Source of the DNA: Thermoplasmata archaeon
GTDB lineage: Archaea > Thermoplasmatota > E2 > UBA202 > JdFR-43
Assembly: GCA_021163175.1 (NCBI GenBank)
Contig: JAGGXG010000113.1
Coordinates: 1-11,314 of the forward strand
Reading direction: 5' to 3'
DNA: 11,314 bases
Each line of letters begins with the position of its first letter. Positions within the stretch are counted from its first letter, which is position 1. The translations under genes and the position numbers were made by a program. The notes under the pieces are model-generated. The model was given only the letters and a program-made list of their open reading frames with translations, searched no databases and had not been told where the DNA came from. Below, piece after piece: positions 5,593 through 11,314 of this stretch.

Positions 5593-6590
5593 ATTTCAAG
5601 CACAGCGTTTAACTCTTTGAACTCTCCTCTCTTCATAATTTTCATTGCATCCTGCAATTCTTCGAATTTGAAAATTCTTTTTGGAATGGTGAGATTCATT
5701 TCATTTACCATCCTTAAAAACTCATTTCCATAGTCACGCCTCACCTGATACAATGTTTTTATGCTCCTTCCCCATAGATTCTTCGTATAATCTTTTATCT
5801 CAATTTTACTCATTGAAACAGCAGACAAAACAAGCACGCCGTCTCTCTCCAGATTTTCCAGAGCTTTTTCAACCAGGTCGCCAGCAGGAGGGAAAAATAT
5901 TATTGAATCCATCTTTTCAGGCATTTCCTCCTCCATTATATTCCCAACCCACTTTGCATATTTTTTTGCCATTCTTTTATGCTCTTCGCCTCTCGTACTA
6001 ACAAAAACATTTATTCCCATGTTTTTAGCAACTCTCGTTATATAATATGCTGTCGGTCCGAATCCAATCAAACCAAGGTTGCTTCCTTCTTTAGCTTCTG
6101 CCAATTTGAAGGCAAAATAGCCAGCTATGCCCGGGCACATCAATGGAGCCATATCTGCTGGGCTAATTTTCATTCGGGTTAAATCAAAAGCGAAATCCTC
6201 GTTTATTTTTGTATATTCTGCAAACCCGCCATCGACATCCCATCCCGTCCTCTTTATATTTATGCAATAATTTTCCTTGCCATTTTTGCAATATTTGCAT
6301 TTTCCACACGTATAATTAAGCCATGATATCCCAACCCTATCTCCAACATCAAATTTTTTAACTTCTTTTCCTGCTTTCTCAACAATTCCAACTATTTCAT
6401 GCCCCAAAATGACTGGTTTTTTATGCAATGGCACATCTCCTTCTGCAATATGCAAATCTGTTCTGCATATTCCGCAATATTCTATGGCTACAAGCAAATC
6501 ATTGCTTCCAATTTCCGGCTTGCTTATTTCCTCCATAACAAGTGGATTCTCTTCGATTGGCTTTTGCTCATATAGCAGCCAAGCTTTCAT
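5589..6590 (-). CDS. Zinc-dependent alcohol dehydrogenase (MDR family)
   Basis: 333 aa; oxidises an alcohol or reduces an aldehyde or ketone with a nicotinamide cofactor in the cytoplasm. The catalytic zinc ligands are Cys42 (CGICRTDLH), His64-Glu65 (LGHEIVG) and Cys151 (PLMCPG). Four structural-zinc cysteines, 94, 97, 100 and 108, lie in CGKCKYCKNGKENYC. The Rossmann segment reads LGLIGFGPTAYY, a relaxed form of the GxGxxG loop. The strand after it ends VSTRG instead of an acidic residue, hinting at NADP(H) preference. Two ATG codons stand in tandem at 6593 and 6590. I chose 6590, which sits 7 nt from the GAGG core of a strong GAGGTGAT site; 6593 would add one Met. The gene overlaps nnr at its start and the GNAT gene at its end. 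The physiological substrate is not evident. Confidence 0.9.
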   Translation of the reverse strand: MKAWLLYEQKPIEENPLVMEEISKPEIGSNDLLVAIEYCGICRTDLHIAEGDVPLHKKPVILGHEIVGIVEKAGKEVKKFDVGDRVGISWLNYTCGKCKYCKNGKENYCINIKRTGWDVDGGFAEYTKINEDFAFDLTRMKISPADMAPLMCPGIAGYFAFKLAEAKEGSNLGLIGFGPTAYYITRVAKNMGINVFVSTRGEEHKRMAKKYAKWVGNIMEEEMPEKMDSIIFFPPAGDLVEKALENLERDGVLVLSAVSMSKIEIKDYTKNLWGRSIKTLYQVRRDYGNEFLRMVNEMNLTIPKRIFKFEELQDAMKIMKRGEFKELNAVLEI

Positions 6591-8146
6591 CATATCACCT
6601 CTATTTCATATCTCCGCCTGACTTCATCGAAATTCTCTCGCAACATTTTCATCGCTTCCGGCAAACTTTGCATTATGTCTCGAGCCGTTATTCCATCCTC
6701 GCCTTTTTTCATTGCAGCAATATCTCCAGCGAGACCATGAACGAATACGCCCATTCTTGCAGCCTCTTCAATGCTAAAGCCTATGCCATGCATTGCTGCT
6801 ATTGTGCCAGATAAAACATCGCCGCTTCCAGCAGTCGCCATGCCAGAATTGCCTGTCATGTTTACAAATATTCTTCCATCTGGATAGCCTATAAGGCTGT
6901 GCGCGCCTTTCAGCACAATTATTGAATCAAGCTCCTTGGTTGCAGCTCTTAAAATTTCTATTCTGTTTTCAAGGATTTCTGATATACTTTTTCCTGTAAG
7001 GCGTGACATCTCGCCCGGGTGGGGCGTTATTATAGTTGCATTCTTTCTTTTCTTAAGGCAGCTTTTTTCTTCCGCAACCGCTGTTATTCCGTCTCCATCT
7101 ATGACAACTGGCTTATCAACTTTTTCGACAATTCTACGCACCAACTCTTTTGTTTCATCATTGATGGAAAGCCCACATCCAACAACGAGCATATCACTTT
7201 TGCCCGCAATCTCAACCAATTCTTCTTCATTTTTTAATGCCATGGAGCCATCTTTCTCTTTCATTGGAACAAAAACGAGTTCGCTTCCACCAGCCCCCAA
7301 AAACGGAATGATTGAAGAAGGAGCAGCTAAGCGGGCGTAGCCGCCTCCAGCTTTAAGGAAAGACATCGCAGCAAAATATGGGGCGCCATAGTAGCGTGAA
7401 GCTCCAGCTATGAATAAAACATCTCCAAAGCTGCCTTTGTGCCCATGTTTGAGGCGAGGAGGTAATGGCATGGGTTCATTTATTTCCATTTTAATATGCT
7501 TGTATATGTGAGGGGGAAATGATATGTGGCTTACATAGAGCTTACCACAATGCTCGTAGCCAGGATAAAAAACATTTCCTATTTTTGGCAAACCAAATGT
7601 TACCGTATAGTCTGCTTTAATTGCCGCTCCCATAACTTTTCCATTGTTTCCATTGATGCCAGATGGAATGTCAATGCTGAAAACCTTTTTTGCATGCTGG
7701 TTTATCACATCTATAACATCCTTATACAATCCTTCAACATTTCTTGATATGCCCGTTCCGAGCATTGCATCTATAACAACATCTGCTTTTTCAATATCCT
7801 CAATTAGCTCATCGTTAACAACAGCTTTTTGGATAGCGATGCCAATGTTTTTAACAATATTGTAATTCATCAAAGCTACTCCTTTATATTTTGATGGTTC
7901 AGCCATCAAATATATCTTAACAATGCCATTCATTGAATGAATTTTTCGAGCAAGCGTTAAGCCATCACCCCCATTATTGCCAGGGCCAGCAAAAACAACA
8001 AATTTTTTTCCAGCGATTCCAACTTCCCTGAGCAAAACAAAGTAGCATGCGTGGGCAGCATTCTCCATAAGCAATTCATCTTTTATTCCATGTTCCATTG
8101 CTTTTTTATCTAAAGAACGCATTTCCTCAACGCTTGATATTTTCAT
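6590..8146 (-). CDS. nnr: Bifunctional NAD(P)HX epimerase / ADP-dependent dehydratase
   Basis: 518 aa; repairs hydrated NADH and NADPH (NADHX, NADPHX). The N-terminal YjeF-type epimerase domain, about residues 1-210, interconverts the R and S hydrates. Its marks are GPGNNGGDG (54-62), DAMLGTGISR and SIDIPSGINGNNG. The C-terminal ribokinase-like domain, about 220-510, dehydrates the S form using ADP. Its marks are HKGSFGDVLFIAGASRYYGA, VVIDGDGITAV, TPHPGEMSRLTG with His376, and TGNSGMATAGSGDVLSG with the likely catalytic Asp443. The fused two-domain form is common in bacteria and archaea. The start lacks a Shine-Dalgarno site and has a TATA-like box 28 nt upstream, suggesting it opens its own transcript. 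The alcohol dehydrogenase follows with overlapping codons, so a cofactor-repair enzyme and a cofactor-using enzyme are co-translated. Confidence 0.95.
   Translation of the reverse strand: MKISSVEEMRSLDKKAMEHGIKDELLMENAAHACYFVLLREVGIAGKKFVVFAGPGNNGGDGLTLARKIHSMNGIVKIYLMAEPSKYKGVALMNYNIVKNIGIAIQKAVVNDELIEDIEKADVVIDAMLGTGISRNVEGLYKDVIDVINQHAKKVFSIDIPSGINGNNGKVMGAAIKADYTVTFGLPKIGNVFYPGYEHCGKLYVSHISFPPHIYKHIKMEINEPMPLPPRLKHGHKGSFGDVLFIAGASRYYGAPYFAAMSFLKAGGGYARLAAPSSIIPFLGAGGSELVFVPMKEKDGSMALKNEEELVEIAGKSDMLVVGCGLSINDETKELVRRIVEKVDKPVVIDGDGITAVAEEKSCLKKRKNATIITPHPGEMSRLTGKSISEILENRIEILRAATKELDSIIVLKGAHSLIGYPDGRIFVNMTGNSGMATAGSGDVLSGTIAAMHGIGFSIEEAARMGVFVHGLAGDIAAMKKGEDGITARDIMQSLPEAMKMLRENFDEVRRRYEIEVI
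6594..6601 (-). promoter_or_regulatory. Strong Shine-Dalgarno site for the alcohol dehydrogenase
   Basis: GAGGTGAT on the minus strand is a full match to the conserved 3' end of archaeal 16S rRNA (AUCACCUC). It lies inside the last codons of nnr, just before the tandem ATG codons at 6593 and 6590. The spacing favours the second ATG. Confidence 0.6.
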
Positions 8147-8170
8147 ATTGGTTAATGAAAAATGAGGAAA

Positions 8171-8178
8171 TAAATTTT
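8171..8178 (-). promoter_or_regulatory. TATA-like box for nnr-adh-GNAT
   Basis: AAAATTTA on the minus strand lies in the 36-nt gap between the ABC permease and nnr, centred about 28 nt before the nnr ATG. No Shine-Dalgarno motif follows, which fits a leaderless start. It would make nnr-adh-GNAT separable from the ribosomal/ABC operon upstream. Confidence 0.4.
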
Positions 8179-8182
8179 GGGT

Positions 8183-9265
8183 TTATTCTTCCTTCCAGTT
8201 TGTTAATACAACGCCTATTCCAAATACAATTATGGCAAAAGTTGCTATAACAACAGCATTTAGCATTGCTGCATTGCCATCGTGATAAATCATCGCATTT
8301 CTTAAGCCTTCATTGACATAATAAAGAGGAAGGATCTTTGCTACGATTTGTAAAAAAGAAGGCATGATTTCAAGGGGAAAGAAAGTGCCAGCCAGAAACA
8401 TCATTGGAAATGTGATGGCAGATGCAGCAGAATCAGCTGTTTCTTCTTCATTGACGAATCTTGCAATAATCATTCCTATGCCGGTAAATGCAAATGATGC
8501 GGCAATTATTATAAGAATGGAAGTAAAATTGAAGCTCGCTTTCAAATGAAAAACTGTTATTCCAACAGCAATTATGGCAATTGTAGAGATGAAACTTATC
8601 ATGAGCTGGTAAATCATTTTAGAAAGAATCCATTCTCCTTTTTGCAATGGCGTCGTAAGCAATTTTTTTAACATTCCTCTTTTGCGATACTTCACATTTA
8701 TCTCAATGCTTCCGTATATGGCAGAAGTCATTATGGTCATTCCTATTATGCCCGGAATGAAAAAATCAATGTATTTGAATTGCTCTTCTACAACATATTT
8801 TTCTTCATATCCTACAATAATGCTTGCATTGTTGAAGCGAAGATTTATTTCATTTACAATGCCAGATATAAAACTTCTTATTGCCGAGTTAGTTTGCTCT
8901 TTCGATGGATCCAGATAGAGAGTTAGATTACATCTTTTTCCTTCAAAAATCGCATTTTGAAAGTCATGGGGAATTTCCAGAACAGCATGCTTTTTTGCAT
9001 ATTCCTTTACGTCTGCATTTTTTCCTATGGGTTGCAAATTTATGATACTTATATTATTCATAGCGTTAATGAGGGCATGAGAAAGCGTTGAATCATCCAT
9101 ATCCTTAATATATATGGTGTATGATTCGTTTCCTCCTGAAAAAATTTCTCCAAAAAGTAAAATAAGCAAAATTGGAAAGGCAAGAGTCCAGAAAAGAGCT
9201 GCCTTATTGCGATACCAGTTTTTTACACTTGCTTTTATATCACCAATTATTGCTTTTGCTCTCAT
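8183..9265 (-). CDS. ABC-2 type transporter permease
   Basis: 360 aa; the membrane half of an exporter, partnered with the ATPase encoded just before it. Topology is that of larger ABC-2 permeases: one helix near the N-terminus (AALFWTLAFPILLILLFGEI, about 23-42) and an outside domain of about 120 residues. Five hydrophobic segments then follow from about residue 168, including FIPGIIGMTIMTSAIYGS, MISFISTIAIIAVGITVFHL and ITFPMMFLAGTFFPLEIMP. The MFLAGTFFPLEIMP...LPLYYVNEGLR region is a recurring ABC-2 signature. The ATG overlaps the ATPase stop (ATGA), and GAGGGG lies 5 nt before it as a possible Shine-Dalgarno site. The family exports drugs, lipids or peptides; nothing here identifies the substrate, and no regulator or extra transporter component is adjacent. 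Confidence 0.9.
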   Translation of the reverse strand: MRAKAIIGDIKASVKNWYRNKAALFWTLAFPILLILLFGEIFSGGNESYTIYIKDMDDSTLSHALINAMNNISIINLQPIGKNADVKEYAKKHAVLEIPHDFQNAIFEGKRCNLTLYLDPSKEQTNSAIRSFISGIVNEINLRFNNASIIVGYEEKYVVEEQFKYIDFFIPGIIGMTIMTSAIYGSIEINVKYRKRGMLKKLLTTPLQKGEWILSKMIYQLMISFISTIAIIAVGITVFHLKASFNFTSILIIIAASFAFTGIGMIIARFVNEEETADSAASAITFPMMFLAGTFFPLEIMPSFLQIVAKILPLYYVNEGLRNAMIYHDGNAAMLNAVVIATFAIIVFGIGVVLTNWKEE

Positions 9266-10098
9266 GTTAGCCCCTCGCCAGTAAGTTTTAGAAATACATC
9301 CTCCAGAGTTGGCCTTTTTATCTCTATTCTCTCATATTTTATTCCTTTTTCTTTCAGCTTTTCTATAATTTTTGCAATTTCTCTTTCATCATTTATTTCC
9401 ATTTCTTCCTCGCTATCGATCTTCTTTATTATAACTCTGGTTTTTTCTCCATATTTTTCAATGAGTTTGTAAGGCTCATCTATGGCTATTATTTTTCCAT
9501 GATGCATTATGGCAACTCTATCAGCCAAATATTCCGCCTCTTCCATGTAATGCGTTGTAAGAAAAACTGTTTTTCTTCCCTCCTTAAGCTTTCTTATGGC
9601 TTTCCACAAATTTCTTCTGGCGGCGGGATCCAAGCCTGTTGTTGGCTCATCCAAGAAAATTAAAGAAGGGTCGTTGACTAAAGCTATGGCGACGCCAAGC
9701 GCCCTCTTCTGCCCGCCTGATAGATTTTTGTAAAGTGTGTTTTTCTTTTCCGTCAGCCCAACCATCTCTATAAGCTCCTCGATATCCATACTTTTCTTAT
9801 AAAAACTTGAAAAGTATTCCAAAGTTTCTCTAACTGTGAGTCTTTCCATTGATTGGAATTCTTGTGGAAGCACACCAATCTTTTCTTTTGCTCTCTCCAC
9901 CTTTCCTCCAAAAACTTTTATCTCTCCCTTTGTTGGTTTTCTTATCCCTTCTATGATTTCAACGGTTGTTGTTTTTCCAGCTCCATTGGGGCCAAGTAAA
10001 GAAAAAACCTCTCCTTTTCTTACATCAAAAGAAATGTTATCAACAGCGACAACATTGCCATAAACTTTTGTTAAGCCCCTTACTTCTATAACATTCAT
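9262..10098 (-). CDS. ABC transporter ATP-binding protein (ABC-2 exporter, DrrA/CcmA type)
   Basis: 278 aa; hydrolyses ATP to drive the permease encoded next. All motifs are intact: Walker A GPNGAGKTT (36-44), Q-loop in VLPQEFQSMERLTVRE, signature LSGGQKRALGVA, Walker B LIFLDEPTTGLDP, and the switch His in LTTHYMEEAEYLADR. A C-terminal extension of about 60 residues (RVIIKKIDSEEEMEIND ... RRPTLEDVFLKLTG-like end) is typical of DrrA-type subunits and usually contacts the permease. The start codon overlaps the ndk stop by ATGA. The exporter is thus physically the tail of the ribosomal-protein/ndk operon, with no spacer for its own promoter. This is unlike the ndk-infB order common in archaea. 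The substrate is unknown. Confidence 0.94.
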   Translation of the reverse strand: MNVIEVRGLTKVYGNVVAVDNISFDVRKGEVFSLLGPNGAGKTTTVEIIEGIRKPTKGEIKVFGGKVERAKEKIGVLPQEFQSMERLTVRETLEYFSSFYKKSMDIEELIEMVGLTEKKNTLYKNLSGGQKRALGVAIALVNDPSLIFLDEPTTGLDPAARRNLWKAIRKLKEGRKTVFLTTHYMEEAEYLADRVAIMHHGKIIAIDEPYKLIEKYGEKTRVIIKKIDSEEEMEINDEREIAKIIEKLKEKGIKYERIEIKRPTLEDVFLKLTGEGLT

Positions 10099-10547
10099 TT
10101 CTCATATACCCATGATTCATCAGCCATGGAATAATCCACGATTTCATTCTCGCTGAACCACAATTTTATTTCCTTTTCCGCTGTTTCCTTGGCGTCGCTT
10201 GCATGTATTATGTTGCGACCAATATGCTGTGCATAGTCGCCTCTTATTGTGCCAGGCGCTGCTTTTTGCGGATCTGTTGCTCCAACTAGCATGCGAACTC
10301 TTTCGATGGCATTTAAGCCTTCCACAACCATTGCCACCACTGGGCCAGATGTAATGTATTTTATCAAGCCATCATAAAATGGCTTTCCTTTATGCATTTC
10401 ATAATGCTTTTCTGCAAGCTGTTTCGAAACATGCAAAAATTTCATGGCAACAATTTTTAAACCAGATTGCTCAAGTCTTTCTATAACTTTGCCAATGAGG
10501 CGGCGCTGCACGCCGTCTGGCTTTATCATAACAAATGTTCTCTCCAT
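10095..10547 (-). CDS. ndk: Nucleoside diphosphate kinase
   Basis: 150 aa, standard length. Transfers the gamma phosphate of ATP to other NDPs through a phosphohistidine, supplying NTPs and dNTPs. The active-site His115 sits in NIIHASDAKETAEKEI. Other family blocks are ERTFVMIKPDGVQRRLIGK at the N-terminus, HYEMHKGKPFYDGLIKYI, SGPVVAMV and GATDPQKAAPGTIRGDY. The start lies one base after the L24e stop, with no clear Shine-Dalgarno site, so it is probably translated by coupling. Its place after L7Ae, S28e and L24e is the usual archaeal order. What follows is not usual: its stop codon overlaps an ABC ATPase gene instead of leading to infB. Confidence 0.97.
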   Translation of the reverse strand: MERTFVMIKPDGVQRRLIGKVIERLEQSGLKIVAMKFLHVSKQLAEKHYEMHKGKPFYDGLIKYITSGPVVAMVVEGLNAIERVRMLVGATDPQKAAPGTIRGDYAQHIGRNIIHASDAKETAEKEIKLWFSENEIVDYSMADESWVYEK

Positions 10548-10548
10548 T

Positions 10549-10719
10549 TTATCTTCTATAATATGCAGTCCATCTAACCCTTTTTGGATCTCTTCCTAAC
10601 TCAAGCATGTTTTTGCGACACTTGCTAGAGCAGAAATAAAGTATGCTTCCATCTTTTTTCACATACATCATGCCTGTGCCTGGCTCTATTTCCTTTCCGC
10701 AAAATGAGCACTTCACCAT
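10549..10719 (-). CDS. rpl24e: 50S ribosomal protein L24e
   Basis: 56 aa, a short gene that is easy to miss. The translation begins MVKCSFCGKEIEPGTGMMYV and ends LGRDPKRVRWTAYYRR. It carries the L24e zinc-binding pattern Cys4-x2-Cys7 ... Cys30-x3-Cys34 (VKCSFCG and LYFCSSKCRKN). It is a little shorter than many archaeal L24e proteins, which often run to about 60-70 residues, but both ends look natural. It is a structural protein of the large subunit, found in archaea and eukaryotes only. Its ATG shares one base with the S28e stop (TAATG), and ndk starts one base after its TAA. This order, S28e-L24e-Ndk, independently supports the call. Confidence 0.94.
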   Translation of the reverse strand: MVKCSFCGKEIEPGTGMMYVKKDGSILYFCSSKCRKNMLELGRDPKRVRWTAYYRR

Positions 10720-10922
10720 TATTTCACGCTCAACTTCTTAGCTTCTCTTTCAGCTTCTCTCAGCATGAGAATATCGCCAAGCCTTACTGGACCCATGACA
10801 TTTCTTGTAAGCACCCTGTTTTTATCCTTGCCTTCGAGAATCTTCACTCTAACCTGTATAACTTCGCCGCACATCCCGGTTCTTCCTATTATCGCCACAA
10901 CTTCAGCTGGTATCCCTTCCAT
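10719..10922 (-). CDS. rps28e: 30S ribosomal protein S28e
   Basis: 67 aa, normal for the family. A small-subunit OB-fold protein found in archaea and eukaryotes, located near the mRNA exit region. The sequence shows the S28e pattern: PAEVVAIIGRTGMCGEVIQV, KILEGKDKNRVLTRNVMGPV, then the very conserved VRLGDILMLREAEREAKKL tail. The start lies one base after the L7Ae stop, with an AAGGG stretch shortly before it in the L7Ae gene. The stop overlaps the L24e start. Confidence 0.96.
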   Translation of the reverse strand: MEGIPAEVVAIIGRTGMCGEVIQVRVKILEGKDKNRVLTRNVMGPVRLGDILMLREAEREAKKLSVK

Positions 10923-10923
10923 T

Positions 10924-11289
10924 TTAACCCTTTATTTCTTCAAGCTTTTTAATAATTTCCTCCACCATGCTGTTCGCCTCTCCTCCATCAACGATGGCTA
11001 CGCTTGCCGCCGCCACCTGCAGGCCAGCCGCTCTGCCAAGCTCCTCCTTGGATGGCACATATGTGTATGGCACACCCTTTTCCTCGCAGAGATACGGCAT
11101 GTGTGCGAGAATTTCTTCTGGCGAGACATCTGTAGCCATTATAACAAGCTTTGCTTCCTGCCTTTCAACGCTCTTCGTAACTTCATTTGTTCCCTTCCTT
11201 ACTTTACCGCTGTCCCTCGCCTTTTCTATTGCTTCGTAAGTCTTCTTTACGAGCTCTTCCGGAACTTCAAATTTTACATACATTGGCAT
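10924..11289 (-). CDS. rpl7ae: 50S ribosomal protein L7Ae (kink-turn binding protein)
   Basis: 121 aa, standard length. Binds kink-turn RNA in the large ribosomal subunit, and in archaea also in box C/D and H/ACA guide RNPs and RNase P. The RNA-contact segment is GKVRKGTNEVTKSVERQEAK, about residues 28-47. The specificity loop LQVAAASVAIV lies near the C-terminus. The middle block IMATDVSPEEILAHMPYLCEE is also typical. The first ATG (11289) is preferred over the one two codons later because a GGAGG site lies 8 nt before it. It is the first gene of the minus-strand ribosomal cluster as far as the window shows; any promoter lies at or beyond the right edge. Confidence 0.97.
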   Translation of the reverse strand: MPMYVKFEVPEELVKKTYEAIEKARDSGKVRKGTNEVTKSVERQEAKLVIMATDVSPEEILAHMPYLCEEKGVPYTYVPSKEELGRAAGLQVAAASVAIVDGGEANSMVEEIIKKLEEIKG

Positions 11290-11297
11290 CTTTTTCG

Positions 11298-11302
11298 CCT
11301 CC
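11298..11302 (-). promoter_or_regulatory. Shine-Dalgarno site for L7Ae
   Basis: GGAGG on the minus strand is separated by 8 nt from the ATG at 11289. The L7Ae transcript therefore has a 5' leader, unlike the apparently leaderless genes elsewhere in this window. Confidence 0.6.
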
Positions 11303-11314
11303 TATCATAGGCAA

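Noticed and set aside
7526..7865. Plus-strand frames opposite nnr
   Set aside because: They lie wholly inside the well-supported nnr gene, show no domain features and have no plausible start context.
10765..11310. Plus-strand 181-codon frame opposite S28e and L7Ae
   Set aside because: It is antisense to two certain ribosomal protein genes and has no recognisable features.
1..11314. Search by eye for CRISPR repeats, insertion-sequence ends, tRNA genes or phage/defence modules
   Set aside because: No regularly spaced repeats, transposase motifs, tRNA-like segments or defence domains were seen. The only defence- or toxin-related item is the broken PIN gene at the left edge.

Overview
The window is archaeal. 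On the minus strand it carries the ribosomal cluster L7Ae - S28e - L24e followed by nucleoside diphosphate kinase. On the plus strand it carries the archaeal form of the mevalonate pathway: an AcnX-type phosphomevalonate dehydratase in two subunits, followed by isopentenyl phosphate kinase. Base composition is moderately AT-rich. The gene content fits a euryarchaeote-like lineage, perhaps Thermoplasmatota, but nothing here fixes the taxon. It does argue against Thermoplasma-type organisms that use the mevalonate-3-phosphate route.

Left half, plus strand (1-4443). A PIN-domain (VapC-like) gene enters from the left edge and is broken by a one-base frameshift in an AAAACCCCC run. Next come AcnX large subunit, AcnX small subunit and isopentenyl phosphate kinase, joined by two ATGA start/stop overlaps. 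Together they encode two of the steps from mevalonate 5-phosphate to isopentenyl diphosphate, feeding ether-lipid synthesis. The intervening UbiD-like decarboxylase is not in the window. A CBS-domain protein and a CPA2-type cation/proton antiporter follow as a tight pair, probably with their own promoter.

Right half, minus strand (11289 down to 4479). L7Ae, S28e, L24e and Ndk run with gaps or overlaps of about 1 nt. They continue by ATGA overlap into an ABC-2 exporter (ATPase, then permease). After a 36-nt gap with a promoter-like element come a bifunctional NAD(P)HX repair enzyme (Nnr), a zinc alcohol dehydrogenase and a GNAT acetyltransferase, again with ATGA overlaps. Beyond a 172-nt spacer lies a single-domain asparaginase-like gene. 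It converges on the antiporter with only 35 nt between the two stop codons.

Two styles of translation start are visible. Genes that probably begin a transcript (AcnX large subunit, CBS gene, nnr, asparaginase) have no Shine-Dalgarno sequence but an AT-rich TATA-like box about 24-28 nt before the start codon, as in leaderless archaeal mRNAs. Some other genes (AcnX small subunit, alcohol dehydrogenase, L7Ae) have clear GGAGG or GAGGTGAT sites. Six ATGA overlaps suggest wide use of translational coupling. I see no CRISPR array, insertion sequence, tRNA or rRNA. The window is mostly housekeeping. The least ordinary items are the ribosomal-Ndk-ABC exporter fusion operon, the CBS/antiporter pair, the half-length asparaginase and the broken PIN gene.
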